Of a stretch of DNA of 64,000 nt, positions 8,474 to 17,478 are shown one piece after another. The translations under genes were made by a program, and so were the position numbers. The DNA is from Ferruginibacter sp. (lineage in GTDB: Bacteria > Bacteroidota > Bacteroidia > Chitinophagales > Chitinophagaceae), in assembly GCA_014379625.1 (NCBI GenBank), contig JACMLJ010000095.1:186001-250000 (forward strand). The letters are read 5' to 3'. Below the pieces are notes generated by a model. That model saw only the letters and a list, made by a program, of their open reading frames with translations. It was not told where the DNA came from and did no database searches. Within the stretch, counting starts at the first letter, position 1. Every line of letters begins with the position of its first letter.

Positions 8474-8644
8474 CTATAATCTTTCATTTTTAGTTTTGCG
8501 ACTTTTCTTCATTTTCTGCTGCAATATATTAAAAAAGTCTTCTAACTGTGGCAATTGCACAGAGACTTTGGAGTCTGCGGTTTCAATTGACTTGCTGCTT
8601 AATTTTAGACTTTTATAGCTGTTATATTTGGTCAATTTTGTCAT
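8474..8644 (-). CDS. small hypothetical protein, 56 aa, cassette-like context
   Basis: This minus-strand frame begins with ATG at 8644 and ends with TAG at 8476-8474. The product (MTKLTKYNSYKSLKLSSKSI then ETADSKVSVQLPQLEDFFNI and a basic tail rich in Lys and Arg) is hydrophilic, with a probable C-terminal amphipathic helix followed by KKSRKTKNERL. No signal peptide, Cys or transmembrane segment is present. Amino-acid use looks protein-like, unlike the hydrophobic plus-strand frames over the same bases. Only 53 bases separate its stop from the attC-like element. I do not recognise the family and assign no function; a basic, acidic-centred small protein could be a nucleic-acid binder or an antitoxin-like factor, but this is speculation. 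The region has low G+C. Confidence 0.5.
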   Translation of the reverse strand: MTKLTKYNSYKSLKLSSKSIETADSKVSVQLPQLEDFFNILQQKMKKSRKTKNERL

Positions 8645-8883
8645 AACATATTTTTTCTATATTACTTGGCGTTCTAATTCATTTAGTCAAATAAAATTAA
8701 GCAAAAAAAATAAGTTGTCAGTAGCCTTTCTCAGGTTAACTGTTTTGTCTGTTTCCTTAGCCTCAAGTCAGCAGAGAGCCATATTATTACCGCTAACTTA
8801 TATATTTTCCCAATAATATTGAGAAATTGAACGATTGTTAAGTATGATATTCTGTACTTTCCTTTGATTTCATCGACCCGGAT

Positions 8884-10251
8884 TTAAGATATAATATCTT
8901 TTTCACCCCCCGGCGTTGAAATCATGTTTTTTTTCATGGGTTGTCTCTTCCAGTAAGTAAGGCTTCTCCAGATCCATTCCAGTGGGCCAAAGCGGAAATA
9001 ACTCAGCCAGATATGGCTCCATATTATTTCAACGAACCAAATAGCGGCTACCACATAATATATTTCATACCGTTGCAAATACCCAAACCTGCCAAACCCG
9101 AAACCGTAAAAATAAATGGCGCAGATCAGCGACTGCATCAGGTAATTGGTAAAGGCCATTTGGCCAACGGGGCGCATCAGTTTAAACAACCAGCCAAACA
9201 AACTACCGGATTTATACAATAACATAATCAGTCCGAATATTCCCAGGGAGCGAAAGGTCCTGGAAATTTCATAGTATTCAAATGGTATTTTCTTTGTGTA
9301 ATCGAACTGGTTGAATTTGGTAAATAATAACGGATGAAGCCTGAAGTAGGAAATAGCCAAACCGGCGCCCAGTCCCACAATACAGAGCAGCCAGTATATT
9401 TTGGCGGGCGCATTGCCCGTTAAAATACCTCCTTTATAAAATGCCATCCCGATAAACATAAAGGAAAGTATATCCCAAAGCCCGTAATAGGTATAATAAA
9501 ACTCAAAATAACTGCTTAGATTGCTTAGATTTTCATATACCTGCGGGTATGAGCCCCTTACCTGTCTTAGATTTTTTTCCATTTCCTTGCGCTTACTTTC
9601 CAGGGTTGATTTTTCTTTAAACCCGGTCATAGCGCCTAATTCTTCCTTCTGCTGGTCGGTTAATTTTACCCTGGTGGTATCTAATTTTGCAATGGCTTCC
9701 CCCTTGCTGATCATTTTCTGCTGGCGAAATAAATCCACATTTTCTCTCGTGGTCATTAACACCAGGCTGATACCGGCAGCAACCAGCAAAGCTTTTACGG
9801 AAAGCCGGCGGAAAGCGAAAACGATGATACCGCAGATAGCGTATTGAAATAATATATCCCCGGGCCATAACAACACAAAGGCATTAACAAGACCAAAAAA
9901 GAGTAACCAGAGTTGTCGCCGAATAAAATACTCGGCAGTCATGATCCCTTCAATTCTTTTTTCGAGGCGGGTAATAAATAAAATGATCCCGGCACCAAAA
10001 AGCATAGAAAAAATTGCCCGCTGGCTTCCTTCCAAAAACCAGTTAATGGAATACCAGACATGCTGATTGATTGTTCCTAATTCATTGTTTACGGCAAGAT
10101 TATCCGAAGCGGGAGAAGGCAATGCGAAATAGGGTATGTTCATCATGAGGATACCCAATACTGCGATACCCCTCAGGCTATCTATAATAACAATTCGTTC
10201 CTGTTGTGTTACAGGTGTAGCCACTGAAAAGGATGAAGTGTCAGCATTCAT
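8884..10251 (-). CDS. DUF418 domain-containing membrane protein
   Basis: 455 aa. After a short cytoplasmic N-terminus comes IVIIDSLRGIAVLGILMMNI (about 20-39), the signature start of DUF418/YeiB proteins, related to the acyltransferase-3 type fold. Several transmembrane helices follow, including segments at about 75-95, 110-160 and 255-310, with a soluble Lys/Glu-rich insertion at about 180-230. The C-terminal DUF418 part ends in VGQMAFTNYLMQSLICAIYFYGFGFG and WSHIWLSYFRFGPLEWIWRSLTYWK. The function is not established; a transport or acyl-transfer role is proposed for the family. It appears monocistronic. Confidence 0.9.
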   Translation of the reverse strand: MNADTSSFSVATPVTQQERIVIIDSLRGIAVLGILMMNIPYFALPSPASDNLAVNNELGTINQHVWYSINWFLEGSQRAIFSMLFGAGIILFITRLEKRIEGIMTAEYFIRRQLWLLFFGLVNAFVLLWPGDILFQYAICGIIVFAFRRLSVKALLVAAGISLVLMTTRENVDLFRQQKMISKGEAIAKLDTTRVKLTDQQKEELGAMTGFKEKSTLESKRKEMEKNLRQVRGSYPQVYENLSNLSSYFEFYYTYYGLWDILSFMFIGMAFYKGGILTGNAPAKIYWLLCIVGLGAGLAISYFRLHPLLFTKFNQFDYTKKIPFEYYEISRTFRSLGIFGLIMLLYKSGSLFGWLFKLMRPVGQMAFTNYLMQSLICAIYFYGFGFGRFGYLQRYEIYYVVAAIWFVEIIWSHIWLSYFRFGPLEWIWRSLTYWKRQPMKKNMISTPGGEKDIIS

Positions 10252-10628
10252 GCCATAAAGGTTTAGGGGTTAAAAAATGGAATTGGGTAACGCGGCAGGG
10301 ATCAAAAGAAATACACAGGATGGAAAGTACAAACAAGATAGATTACGAAATTTGGAAATCAAAGCAAACCTGTAAAAAAATTGGCGGCAGGAGGTTGAAT
10401 GGCGATGGTTCATGGGGAACGATGAATGGAGTGCAGGAGGCGAACCAGGGAGATAGCACTAAAATAATAAGCAGCCGGGGTTTTGAACAGCAAGGATATG
10501 CTTCGCCAGGGATAAATTATTGACTTTAATTTGCCCTGTTTCCAAAGTCAACAAAGACCATTTTATGAACGGTTTTTATACAATACCGTACAATAGATAT
10601 TAGTTTTCCGCATCACTATGCAATAAAA
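10252..10628. other. gene-free interval of 377 bases
   Basis: No convincing coding frame is present. The only structures seen are an 8-bp inverted repeat TTGACTTT/AAAGTCAA (10520-10527 and 10544-10551) and a weak ACGGT/ACCGT stem near 10573-10593. The latter lies downstream of the minus-strand dehydrogenase-like gene but has no T-run, so I do not call a terminator. Confidence 0.5.
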
Positions 10629-11654
10629 TTAATAAGGGTTATGGAGCGGGGTAAGGCTGGTACTTTTACTCCCCCCTTCGAGTATTTTAATATAATTGGC
10701 CCTTTCGTAAGCTGTTGGGTCAAAAATATTCTGCTGGCTCATTTTGCCTTTAAATGAACCGATGGTGTCAAAGCCCATCTTATGCATCCATTCCTGCAAT
10801 TCCTTATTCATGGTTTTTAAATAAGGGATCCCATTCTTATATACACTTGAAGCGGTCATCGCTATATCAGCACCGGCCAACAGGTACTTAATCACTTCAA
10901 CAGCAGTTTGTACCCCGGTAGTGGCTGCAAGAGACATTTTCACTTTGTCGTATAGTAAAGCGATCCATAATAAAGGCAACCTTATTTCATTGGATTCGCT
11001 GTATTTCAAATCAGTTTTAATCACCAGTTCGTTGATGTCAAAATCCGGTTGATAAAAGCGGTTGAAAAAAACCAAAGCATCTGCCCCTGTATCCTTTATC
11101 CGCAAGGCCATATTACCCATTGCGCTGAAATAAGGGTTCAGCTTTACGGCAACCGGTATTTTTACAGACTTTTTTATTGTATGAACAATATTAAGATAAC
11201 GGTGTTCCACCTCCCATGATGACATGTGAACATCACCGGGTATAAAAAAAATATTCACTTCAATTCCGTCCGCACCAGCCTGCTCCATCATTTTTGAATA
11301 GTCAATCCAGCCTTCATTGGTGATTCCGTTTAAACTGCCAATGATAGGAATATTAACCCTTTCTTTGGCCTTCCGGATATTTTCAAGGTATTCATTTGTT
11401 CCTATATTCAAATCATCCAGGTGCGGGAAAAAATCTAATGCTTCTGCTGAAGCATTGGAGGTTTCAGCCAGTACAGTTTTATACCTGGCTTCTTCTTTGC
11501 GAATCTGCTCTTCAAACAATGAATACAGTACTACCGCTCCGGCGCCGTTATCTTCCATCATTACAATATTATCTGTTTGCTCAGATAAAGGACAGGCGGA
11601 GACTACGATCGGGGAATTTAATAGTAACCCCATGTAAGTGGTTTGAGTATTCAT
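10629..11654 (-). CDS. dihydroorotate dehydrogenase-like flavoprotein
   Basis: 341 aa, a TIM barrel of the dihydroorotate dehydrogenase/PreA superfamily. It starts TTYMGLLLNSPIVVSACPLS, followed by the GAGAVVLYSLFEEQI, IPIIGSLNG, GADGIEVNIF, IPVAVKLNPYFS and GADALVFFNRFY strands and the C-terminal phosphate-binding region GVQTAVEVIKYLLAGADIAM. True PyrD is encoded separately at 63174, so this protein probably does another flavin-dependent redox step. It is the third gene of an operon behind a GltD-like oxidoreductase and PFOR, an arrangement suggesting it receives electrons from, or feeds, the same ferredoxin/NAD(P) pool. Its real substrate is unknown. Confidence 0.85.
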   Translation of the reverse strand: MNTQTTYMGLLLNSPIVVSACPLSEQTDNIVMMEDNGAGAVVLYSLFEEQIRKEEARYKTVLAETSNASAEALDFFPHLDDLNIGTNEYLENIRKAKERVNIPIIGSLNGITNEGWIDYSKMMEQAGADGIEVNIFFIPGDVHMSSWEVEHRYLNIVHTIKKSVKIPVAVKLNPYFSAMGNMALRIKDTGADALVFFNRFYQPDFDINELVIKTDLKYSESNEIRLPLLWIALLYDKVKMSLAATTGVQTAVEVIKYLLAGADIAMTASSVYKNGIPYLKTMNKELQEWMHKMGFDTIGSFKGKMSQQNIFDPTAYERANYIKILEGGSKSTSLTPLHNPY

Positions 11655-11713
11655 GTAGTAATTTTTAGTTATTGGGCAGCCAAATTTTTAATTGCGGCAA
11701 CCCTTAATTTTTA

Positions 11714-14700
11714 TCAGGCTACCGGAACAAAATCACTTGCTTTTTTAGTGGCCAGTTCTTCATAGTTTTTCCATTTCAGGTTTACAAGGTCCTGGGCATG
11801 TTTTATCAGTTCCTCCGCTACCTGGGGATTGGTTACGGTGAGTACTTTATACCGCAATTCGTTGTAAGCATAATCTTTCAACGAAACCGATGGCCTGATT
11901 GAGTCGAGCACAAAGGGATTTTTGTTCTTCTTTCTCAACACCGGGTTATACCGGAGCAATGGCCAGTGACCACTTGCAACCGCTAAATTTTGTTGGGTTA
12001 AACCATTTTTCAAATCGTAACCGTGCGCAATACAATGACTGTACGCTAAGATCAATGAAGGGCCATCATAAGCCTCCGCTTCCCTCATAGCCAGCAATGT
12101 TTGTTGCGGATTGGCGCCAAAAGCTACCCTTGCCACGTACACGTTGCCGTAAGAAATAGCCTGCATTGCCAGGTCTTTTTTACCACCGGATTTACCACCG
12201 GCCGCAAATTTTGCCGTTGCTGCCGTTGGGGTTGATTTGGACGATTGCCCGCCGGTGTTTGAATACACTTCTGTATCCAGCACCAGTATATTAATATTTC
12301 TGCCGCTTGCCAGTGCATGGTCAAGCCCTCCGTAACCTATATCGTAAGCCCACCCATCTCCGCCTACCAGCCATACACTGCGGCGAACCAACTGGTCTGC
12401 AACAGATAACAGGTGAACTGCCGGGGAGGAAATCATTGTTTTCAATTGTTCCTTTAAGTGCTGAACCCGCAGCTGTTGTACAGCCAGTTCAGCTTCATGC
12501 ACCTGTTTGGCATCTAAAATTTCGTTTACCACATTTGCGCCCAGCTCATCTTTTAATTCCAGTAAAAATTGTTTCGCTATATCTAACTGCTTATCTGCCG
12601 TGATACGCATACCCAGGCCAAATTCAGCATTGTCTTCAAAAAGGGAGTTGGACCATGCCGGTCCTCTTCCATCTTTATTCACTGTCCAGGGTGTGGTAGG
12701 AAGGTTACCGCCGTAAATGGAAGAGCAACCCGTGGCATTGGCCACCAGTAAGCGCTGGCCAAATAACTGGGATAGCAATTTTAAATAAGGCGTTTCGCCG
12801 CAACCCGCACAGGCCCCTGAAAATTCAAACAGTGGTTCAAGAAATTGTGCGCCATGCACCGTAGAGAAATCAATTTTTGAACGGTCGTTCCAGGGAATGT
12901 TTTCAAAAAACTCAATATTCTTTTTTTCTTTTTCGAGAATGGGTTCTTTCTCAGCCATATTGATTGCTTTGCGCAAACGGTCGGCCGGGTCGGTAGCGGG
13001 GCAAACCTCCACGCATAAATTGCAACCGGTACAATCTTCTACATATACCTGCAAAGTATACTGTGTTTCAGGGAAACCCCTTGCATTAATGGGCGCCAGT
13101 ACAAAATCTTCCGGTGCGTTTTTTAGATGGTCTTTATGATAAAACTTGGCCCTTATTACACTATGCGGACAAACATACGCACAGTTACCGCACTGTATGC
13201 AAAGATCCGGTTCCCATACCGGCACTAAATCTGACACATTTCTTTTCTCCCATTGTGTAGTGCCACTTGGATAGGTACCATCTATTGGCACCATGCTTAC
13301 TGGCAGTTCGTCTCCATGGCCGGCCATCATAACGGCCGTTACTTCCTGAACAAATGCCGGAGCCTTTTCAGAAACGATCACCAATTCATGTACCGCCGCA
13401 GAAACGGTTGCAGGATAATCCACCTCATGTAACTGGGCCAGCGTGGCGTCCACCGCTTTAAAATTCTGGTCAATTACTTTTTGTCCTTTTTTAAAGTAGG
13501 ATTTTTCAATAGCTTTTTTAATTTGCTTAATGGCGTCTTCCCTTGGCAATACACCGGATAAAGCAAAATAACAGGTTTGCATGATGGTATTGATGCGCCC
13601 GGGCATGCCGGTTTCTCTTGCCACCAATGTGGCGTCAATCACGTACAGTTTTAATTTTCTTTCAATGATAATTTTCTGCACCTGTCCTGTTAATTTACCC
13701 CACACTTCGTCTTTATCATAAGGACTGTTTATTAAAAAAGTAGCCCCTTCTTTGGCAAAATCCAGCATCTCTACTTTTTCTATAAAGTTAAACTGGTGGC
13801 AGGCGATAAAGTCTGCCTTTGTAATCAGATAAGGCGCCCGGATTGGCTTTGGTCCGAAGCGAAGATGTGAAACCGTTCTGGCGCCCGATTTTTTTGAATC
13901 GTAAACAAAATATCCCTGCGCAAATAAATCGGTATTCTCGCCGATGATCTTGATCGTATTTTTATTGGCCCCCACTGTCCCATCTGCGCCCAACCCAAAG
14001 AACAAACCCTGTCTCCATGCAGATTCATCCAAAGTGAAAGAAGGGTCATAATCTAAACTGGTGAATGTTACATCGTCGTTGATACCCACGGTGAATCCAT
14101 TTTTGGGTTGAGCTTTCTTCAATTCATCAAAAACCGCTTTCACCATTGCGGGTGTAAACTCTTTGGAAGAAAGGCCATAACGTCCCCCAATCAGCCGGGG
14201 TAGTTTTGTCAGCTTACCCTGCTGCAGTGCGTTTACCAGCGAAGACAATACATCCTGGTACATGGGCTCTCCGGCCGCGCCTGATTCTTTAGTACGGTCC
14301 AATATGGCAATGGATTGTACCGATGCCGGTATTGCTTTTAAAAAATGTTCCAGCGAAAATGGCCTGTATAACCGAACCTGTATCACGCCTGTTTTTTCAC
14401 CCGCGGCATTCAAAGCATTCACTGTTTCATCAACGGTTTCGCCGCCGGAGCCCATGATGATCACCACCTGCTCCGCATCAGCAGCGCCGGAGTATTGAAA
14501 CAGTTCGTATTTTCTTCCGGTCATCTTTTCAAAATCATTCATCACTTCTTCCACAATACCGGGCATGTTGTTATAAAAAGTATTTACCGTTTCTCTTCCC
14601 TGGAAATAGATATCCGGATTTTGAGCTGTTCCCCGGATAAACGGATGCTCAGGATTGAGCCCCCTTTTGCGATGGGCGATCACCAAATCATCGGGTATCA

Positions 14701-15286
14701 TTGATTTGATCTGTTCATCACTCAGCAACTCCAGTTTGTTCACTTCGTGTGAAGTACGGAAGCCATCAAAGAAATGCATCACCGGTATTCTTGCTTTTAA
14801 TGAAGCCACCTGTGCTATCAGGGCAAAATCATGGGCCTCCTGCACGCTTACAGAACTTAACATCGCAAAACCGGTTGTTCTTGCCGCCATCACATCCTGG
14901 TGGTCGCCAAAAATTGACAGCCCCTGTGCCGCCAGAGAACGGGCGGCTACATGAAATACCGCCGGGGTTAACTCACCCGCAATCTTGTACATATTAGGCA
15001 ACATCAGCATCAAACCCTGTGATGAGGTGAAAGTGGTGGTAAGTGAGCCGGTTTGCAATGCGCCATGCACTGTACCGGCGGCGCCTGCCTCACTCTGCAT
15101 CTCCATCACTTCGGGTATGGTACCCCAGATGTTTTTTATTTTTTTGGTAGCCCATTCATCGCATAATTCAGACATGGTGGAGGAGGGTGTAATCGGGTAA
15201 ATGGCACAAACTTCGTTGACCCGGTAGGCAATATAGGCTGCAGCTTCATTTCCGTCTATGGTTGCGATTGTATTTTTATTTGACAT
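11714..15286 (-). CDS. nifJ: pyruvate:ferredoxin (flavodoxin) oxidoreductase
   Basis: 1190 aa, the full single-chain length. It converts pyruvate and CoA to acetyl-CoA and CO2, passing electrons to ferredoxin or flavodoxin in the cytoplasm. Domains in order: N-terminal pyrimidine-binding domain (1-250, with YPITPSSTMSELCDEWA), transketolase C-like domain II (about 260-400), the gamma/EKR domain (about 420-620), a two-cluster ferredoxin domain with CIQCGNCAYVCP (Cys696 onward) and CTGCNLCVEVCP, and the TPP domain with CAGCGETPY and GDGWAYDIGYGGLDHA near residues 970-1000. The ATG overlaps the preceding GltD-like gene by 11 bases, indicating translational coupling. It follows that gene and precedes the dehydrogenase-like gene by 59 bases. 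Confidence 0.97.
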   Translation of the reverse strand: MSNKNTIATIDGNEAAAYIAYRVNEVCAIYPITPSSTMSELCDEWATKKIKNIWGTIPEVMEMQSEAGAAGTVHGALQTGSLTTTFTSSQGLMLMLPNMYKIAGELTPAVFHVAARSLAAQGLSIFGDHQDVMAARTTGFAMLSSVSVQEAHDFALIAQVASLKARIPVMHFFDGFRTSHEVNKLELLSDEQIKSMIPDDLVIAHRKRGLNPEHPFIRGTAQNPDIYFQGRETVNTFYNNMPGIVEEVMNDFEKMTGRKYELFQYSGAADAEQVVIIMGSGGETVDETVNALNAAGEKTGVIQVRLYRPFSLEHFLKAIPASVQSIAILDRTKESGAAGEPMYQDVLSSLVNALQQGKLTKLPRLIGGRYGLSSKEFTPAMVKAVFDELKKAQPKNGFTVGINDDVTFTSLDYDPSFTLDESAWRQGLFFGLGADGTVGANKNTIKIIGENTDLFAQGYFVYDSKKSGARTVSHLRFGPKPIRAPYLITKADFIACHQFNFIEKVEMLDFAKEGATFLINSPYDKDEVWGKLTGQVQKIIIERKLKLYVIDATLVARETGMPGRINTIMQTCYFALSGVLPREDAIKQIKKAIEKSYFKKGQKVIDQNFKAVDATLAQLHEVDYPATVSAAVHELVIVSEKAPAFVQEVTAVMMAGHGDELPVSMVPIDGTYPSGTTQWEKRNVSDLVPVWEPDLCIQCGNCAYVCPHSVIRAKFYHKDHLKNAPEDFVLAPINARGFPETQYTLQVYVEDCTGCNLCVEVCPATDPADRLRKAINMAEKEPILEKEKKNIEFFENIPWNDRSKIDFSTVHGAQFLEPLFEFSGACAGCGETPYLKLLSQLFGQRLLVANATGCSSIYGGNLPTTPWTVNKDGRGPAWSNSLFEDNAEFGLGMRITADKQLDIAKQFLLELKDELGANVVNEILDAKQVHEAELAVQQLRVQHLKEQLKTMISSPAVHLLSVADQLVRRSVWLVGGDGWAYDIGYGGLDHALASGRNINILVLDTEVYSNTGGQSSKSTPTAATAKFAAGGKSGGKKDLAMQAISYGNVYVARVAFGANPQQTLLAMREAEAYDGPSLILAYSHCIAHGYDLKNGLTQQNLAVASGHWPLLRYNPVLRKKNKNPFVLDSIRPSVSLKDYAYNELRYKVLTVTNPQVAEELIKHAQDLVNLKWKNYEELATKKASDFVPVA

Positions 15287-16922
15287 CAGTAATTGAATTA
15301 ACAGGTTCTGGAATCATTTCTATTGCATGGCAGGGGCATTGTTCAAAACAAACCCCACAGCCGGTGCAGGCATCATAGTTATACGTGTAGCGGTTTCCCT
15401 TTCCTAATTTGATAATGGCATCCTCGGGGCAGGCGCCAAAGCAACCGTCACACTCAAAGCAGTTACCGCAACTGAGGCAGCGTTGTGCTTCAAATTTTGC
15501 TTCCGGTTCGGATAGCCCGGATATTATTTCATCAAAACTTTTTACGGCAACAGCAGGCGCCAGTTTATCCTGCTCTTTTTGCGGCGCTTCTGTTTCGTAC
15601 CACATGTGAAGTTTACGATAACCGGCAGTGGGATGCTTTTCTGGTCTTAAATAAGGTTGCTGTAATAAATAGCCGTTGATATATCGGGCTGCTTTTTTAC
15701 CATGGCCAATTGCAATGGTGGCGCTCCTGTTTTCACCGGGCAGCATATCTCCACCGGCGAATATCCCCTCAAACCCTGTCATGCGCTGTACGTCAATTTT
15801 GATGGTCCCGTCATCGTTGATAATTATTCCCTCAACAGCACGTAGAAATCCTGAGTCTGTTTCCTGGCGATTGGCTATAATCAGCACATCCGCCGGGAGG
15901 GTTTCAAATTCGTTGGTACCAATCGCTTTTCCTTTTTCCACCTTCATTTTCTCCAGCGTGATGGTATTATTTTTTACACTACTGATACTTTTAAAAAGCT
16001 GTACATCCACCCCCTCCGCCAGCGCATCTTCGGTTTCATAATCGTAAGCAGGCATCATTTTTTTATCACCGGGGAAACAAACGGTAACTTCCGAACCATA
16101 CCTTTTTAGTATACGGGAAAGGTATAAGGCGAGCTTGCCGCCTCCATATACAATTACTTTCTTCCGGGTAAATGGGGATGAGTTTATTTTGGAATCCCTG
16201 AAAAAAGAAAAAGCATCTGTGATATGTACAGAATCGTCCTGTACAAATTCTTCTTTATGAATTAGCCGGGCCCCCACTGCCAAAAAAACAGCATCAAATT
16301 TTCCAGCCTCTTTTTCAGTCAGTATATCCTTTACCTGGTAATTCAGGCGGATGGTCACGCCCAGCTTTACAATACGTTTTATTTCTGCATCGATTATTTC
16401 ATTGGGCAGCCGGTAATCCGGAACACCAGACCATAACAAACCACCGGCATGGGCACCCCCTTCATAAATTTCTACAGTATGCCCCATTCGGGCAAGATGG
16501 TAAGCGGCGGATAAACCACCTGGTCCCGCTCCAACAACAAGTACCCTTTTTCCCGTAGATACCGGGTTACAGCGAACCTGCCATTGCTGGTTGATTGCTT
16601 CGTCACCGATATACCTTTCTACTGCATGAATATTTACCGTGGTATCAATATGGGTGCGGTTGCAACCCGTTTCACAGGGCTTTACACAAACCCTTCCCAT
16701 TACAGCGGGAAAAGGATTGTCTTCTACAAGGGTTTGGAACGCTTCAAAATAATTACCGGCCTGCGCATGGGCCATCCATCCCTGTATATTTTCCCCGGCG
16801 GGGCAGGCGCTATTGCAGGGGGGCATAAAGTCAACATAAATGGGGCGCATTGCTCTAAGAGGGCCGGTTCCTTCCGCATGAAGCGTAAGATCAACTGGTT
16901 TTGTAATGTCAGTATTAGGCAT
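15276..16922 (-). CDS. GltD-like NAD(P)-linked FAD oxidoreductase with 4Fe-4S domains
   Basis: 548 aa. The N-terminal Fer4_20-type domain carries PPCNSACPAGENIQGWM and CVKPCETGCNR (about 34-95), as in glutamate synthase small subunit and dihydropyrimidine dehydrogenase. A Pyr_redox domain follows with the FAD fingerprint VVGAGPGGLSAAYHLARMGH (about 150), a second dinucleotide fold at VIVYGGGKLALYLSR, and an FAD C-terminal GIFAGGD motif. The C-terminus adds CLSCGNCFECDGCFGACPEDA and CTGCGVCFEQCPCHAIE, two further cluster-binding runs. No glutamate synthase large subunit is nearby; the partner is PFOR. A ferredoxin:NAD(P) electron-transfer role is likely (inference). It is the first gene of the operon. 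Confidence 0.9.
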   Translation of the reverse strand: MPNTDITKPVDLTLHAEGTGPLRAMRPIYVDFMPPCNSACPAGENIQGWMAHAQAGNYFEAFQTLVEDNPFPAVMGRVCVKPCETGCNRTHIDTTVNIHAVERYIGDEAINQQWQVRCNPVSTGKRVLVVGAGPGGLSAAYHLARMGHTVEIYEGGAHAGGLLWSGVPDYRLPNEIIDAEIKRIVKLGVTIRLNYQVKDILTEKEAGKFDAVFLAVGARLIHKEEFVQDDSVHITDAFSFFRDSKINSSPFTRKKVIVYGGGKLALYLSRILKRYGSEVTVCFPGDKKMMPAYDYETEDALAEGVDVQLFKSISSVKNNTITLEKMKVEKGKAIGTNEFETLPADVLIIANRQETDSGFLRAVEGIIINDDGTIKIDVQRMTGFEGIFAGGDMLPGENRSATIAIGHGKKAARYINGYLLQQPYLRPEKHPTAGYRKLHMWYETEAPQKEQDKLAPAVAVKSFDEIISGLSEPEAKFEAQRCLSCGNCFECDGCFGACPEDAIIKLGKGNRYTYNYDACTGCGVCFEQCPCHAIEMIPEPVNSITDVK

Positions 16923-17093
16923 ATAAAATTATTTCATCAGTTAAAAAGGCTATGGAAGAATACCGGTTATGCAAAGGAACGGAAAGGTAAAGCCATGCTT
17001 ATAATTTTGAGGTGATGTACTTCACCTGCCAAAATGATTTAGGTCATACCATCGTAATTATTCAGCGGGTAAGGGCAAGATGCAATTGATAAT

Positions 17094-17278
17094 TCAATGT
17101 CGTTTAGTTAAGGGTTTAATTGCCCCGTCCTTCGGGACGGGAACAAAAATTGGCAATAAAAAGCGCGGCTTTAGCCGAAAGATTGTTTGGCTAAAGCCAA
17201 AATGAAATATAGTAAGTCTCTTCCCCCGCCCTTAAGGACGGGGCAATTAAATTGCAGGGCTTAATTAAACGACATTGA
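17094..17278. mobile_element. MITE/REP-like palindromic element, copy 1
   Basis: Nineteen-base terminal inverted repeats (17094-17112 and 17260-17278) match at 18 of 19 positions; the left is TCAATGTCGTTTAGTTAAG. Inside are nested palindromes: an 18-base arm TTTAATTGCCCCGTCCTT (17115-17132) inverted at 17234-17251, a 7-bp stem CCCGTCC/GGACGGG with a TTCG loop (17124-17141), and GGCTTTAGCC (17167-17176) with GGCTAAAGCC (17189-17198). The element carries no ORF. A shorter relative with the same ends is at 28650-28725. This sits in the 556-base interval between the GltD-like and GH31 genes; the rest of that interval shows nothing I can name. Confidence 0.85.
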
Positions 17279-17478
17279 TTGGTATTTCCCTGCCGGTAAC
17301 CAATGATATTATTTTACCTATTGCTAAGTCATTTCTAACAATCGAATGGATGGTATTCCAAATCCTTCCCGGATAGTTTAAATTGCATCAGCCGTATTTA
17401 TTATCTTTTTATTGTAAAATGACGGTGCTGCTGCGGATGTCAAATTAAATCTTAAACACTTTAACCGGTTGCCAAATT

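Noticed and set aside
8418..8816. Two plus-strand frames of 66 and 62 codons over the cassette-like region
   Set aside because: Their products are hydrophobic and low-complexity in a T-rich strand, and the minus-strand frame at 8474-8644 explains the first better.
10233..10523. Plus-strand frame of 96 codons
   Set aside because: Overlaps the DUF418 start on the other strand and reads as random basic sequence.
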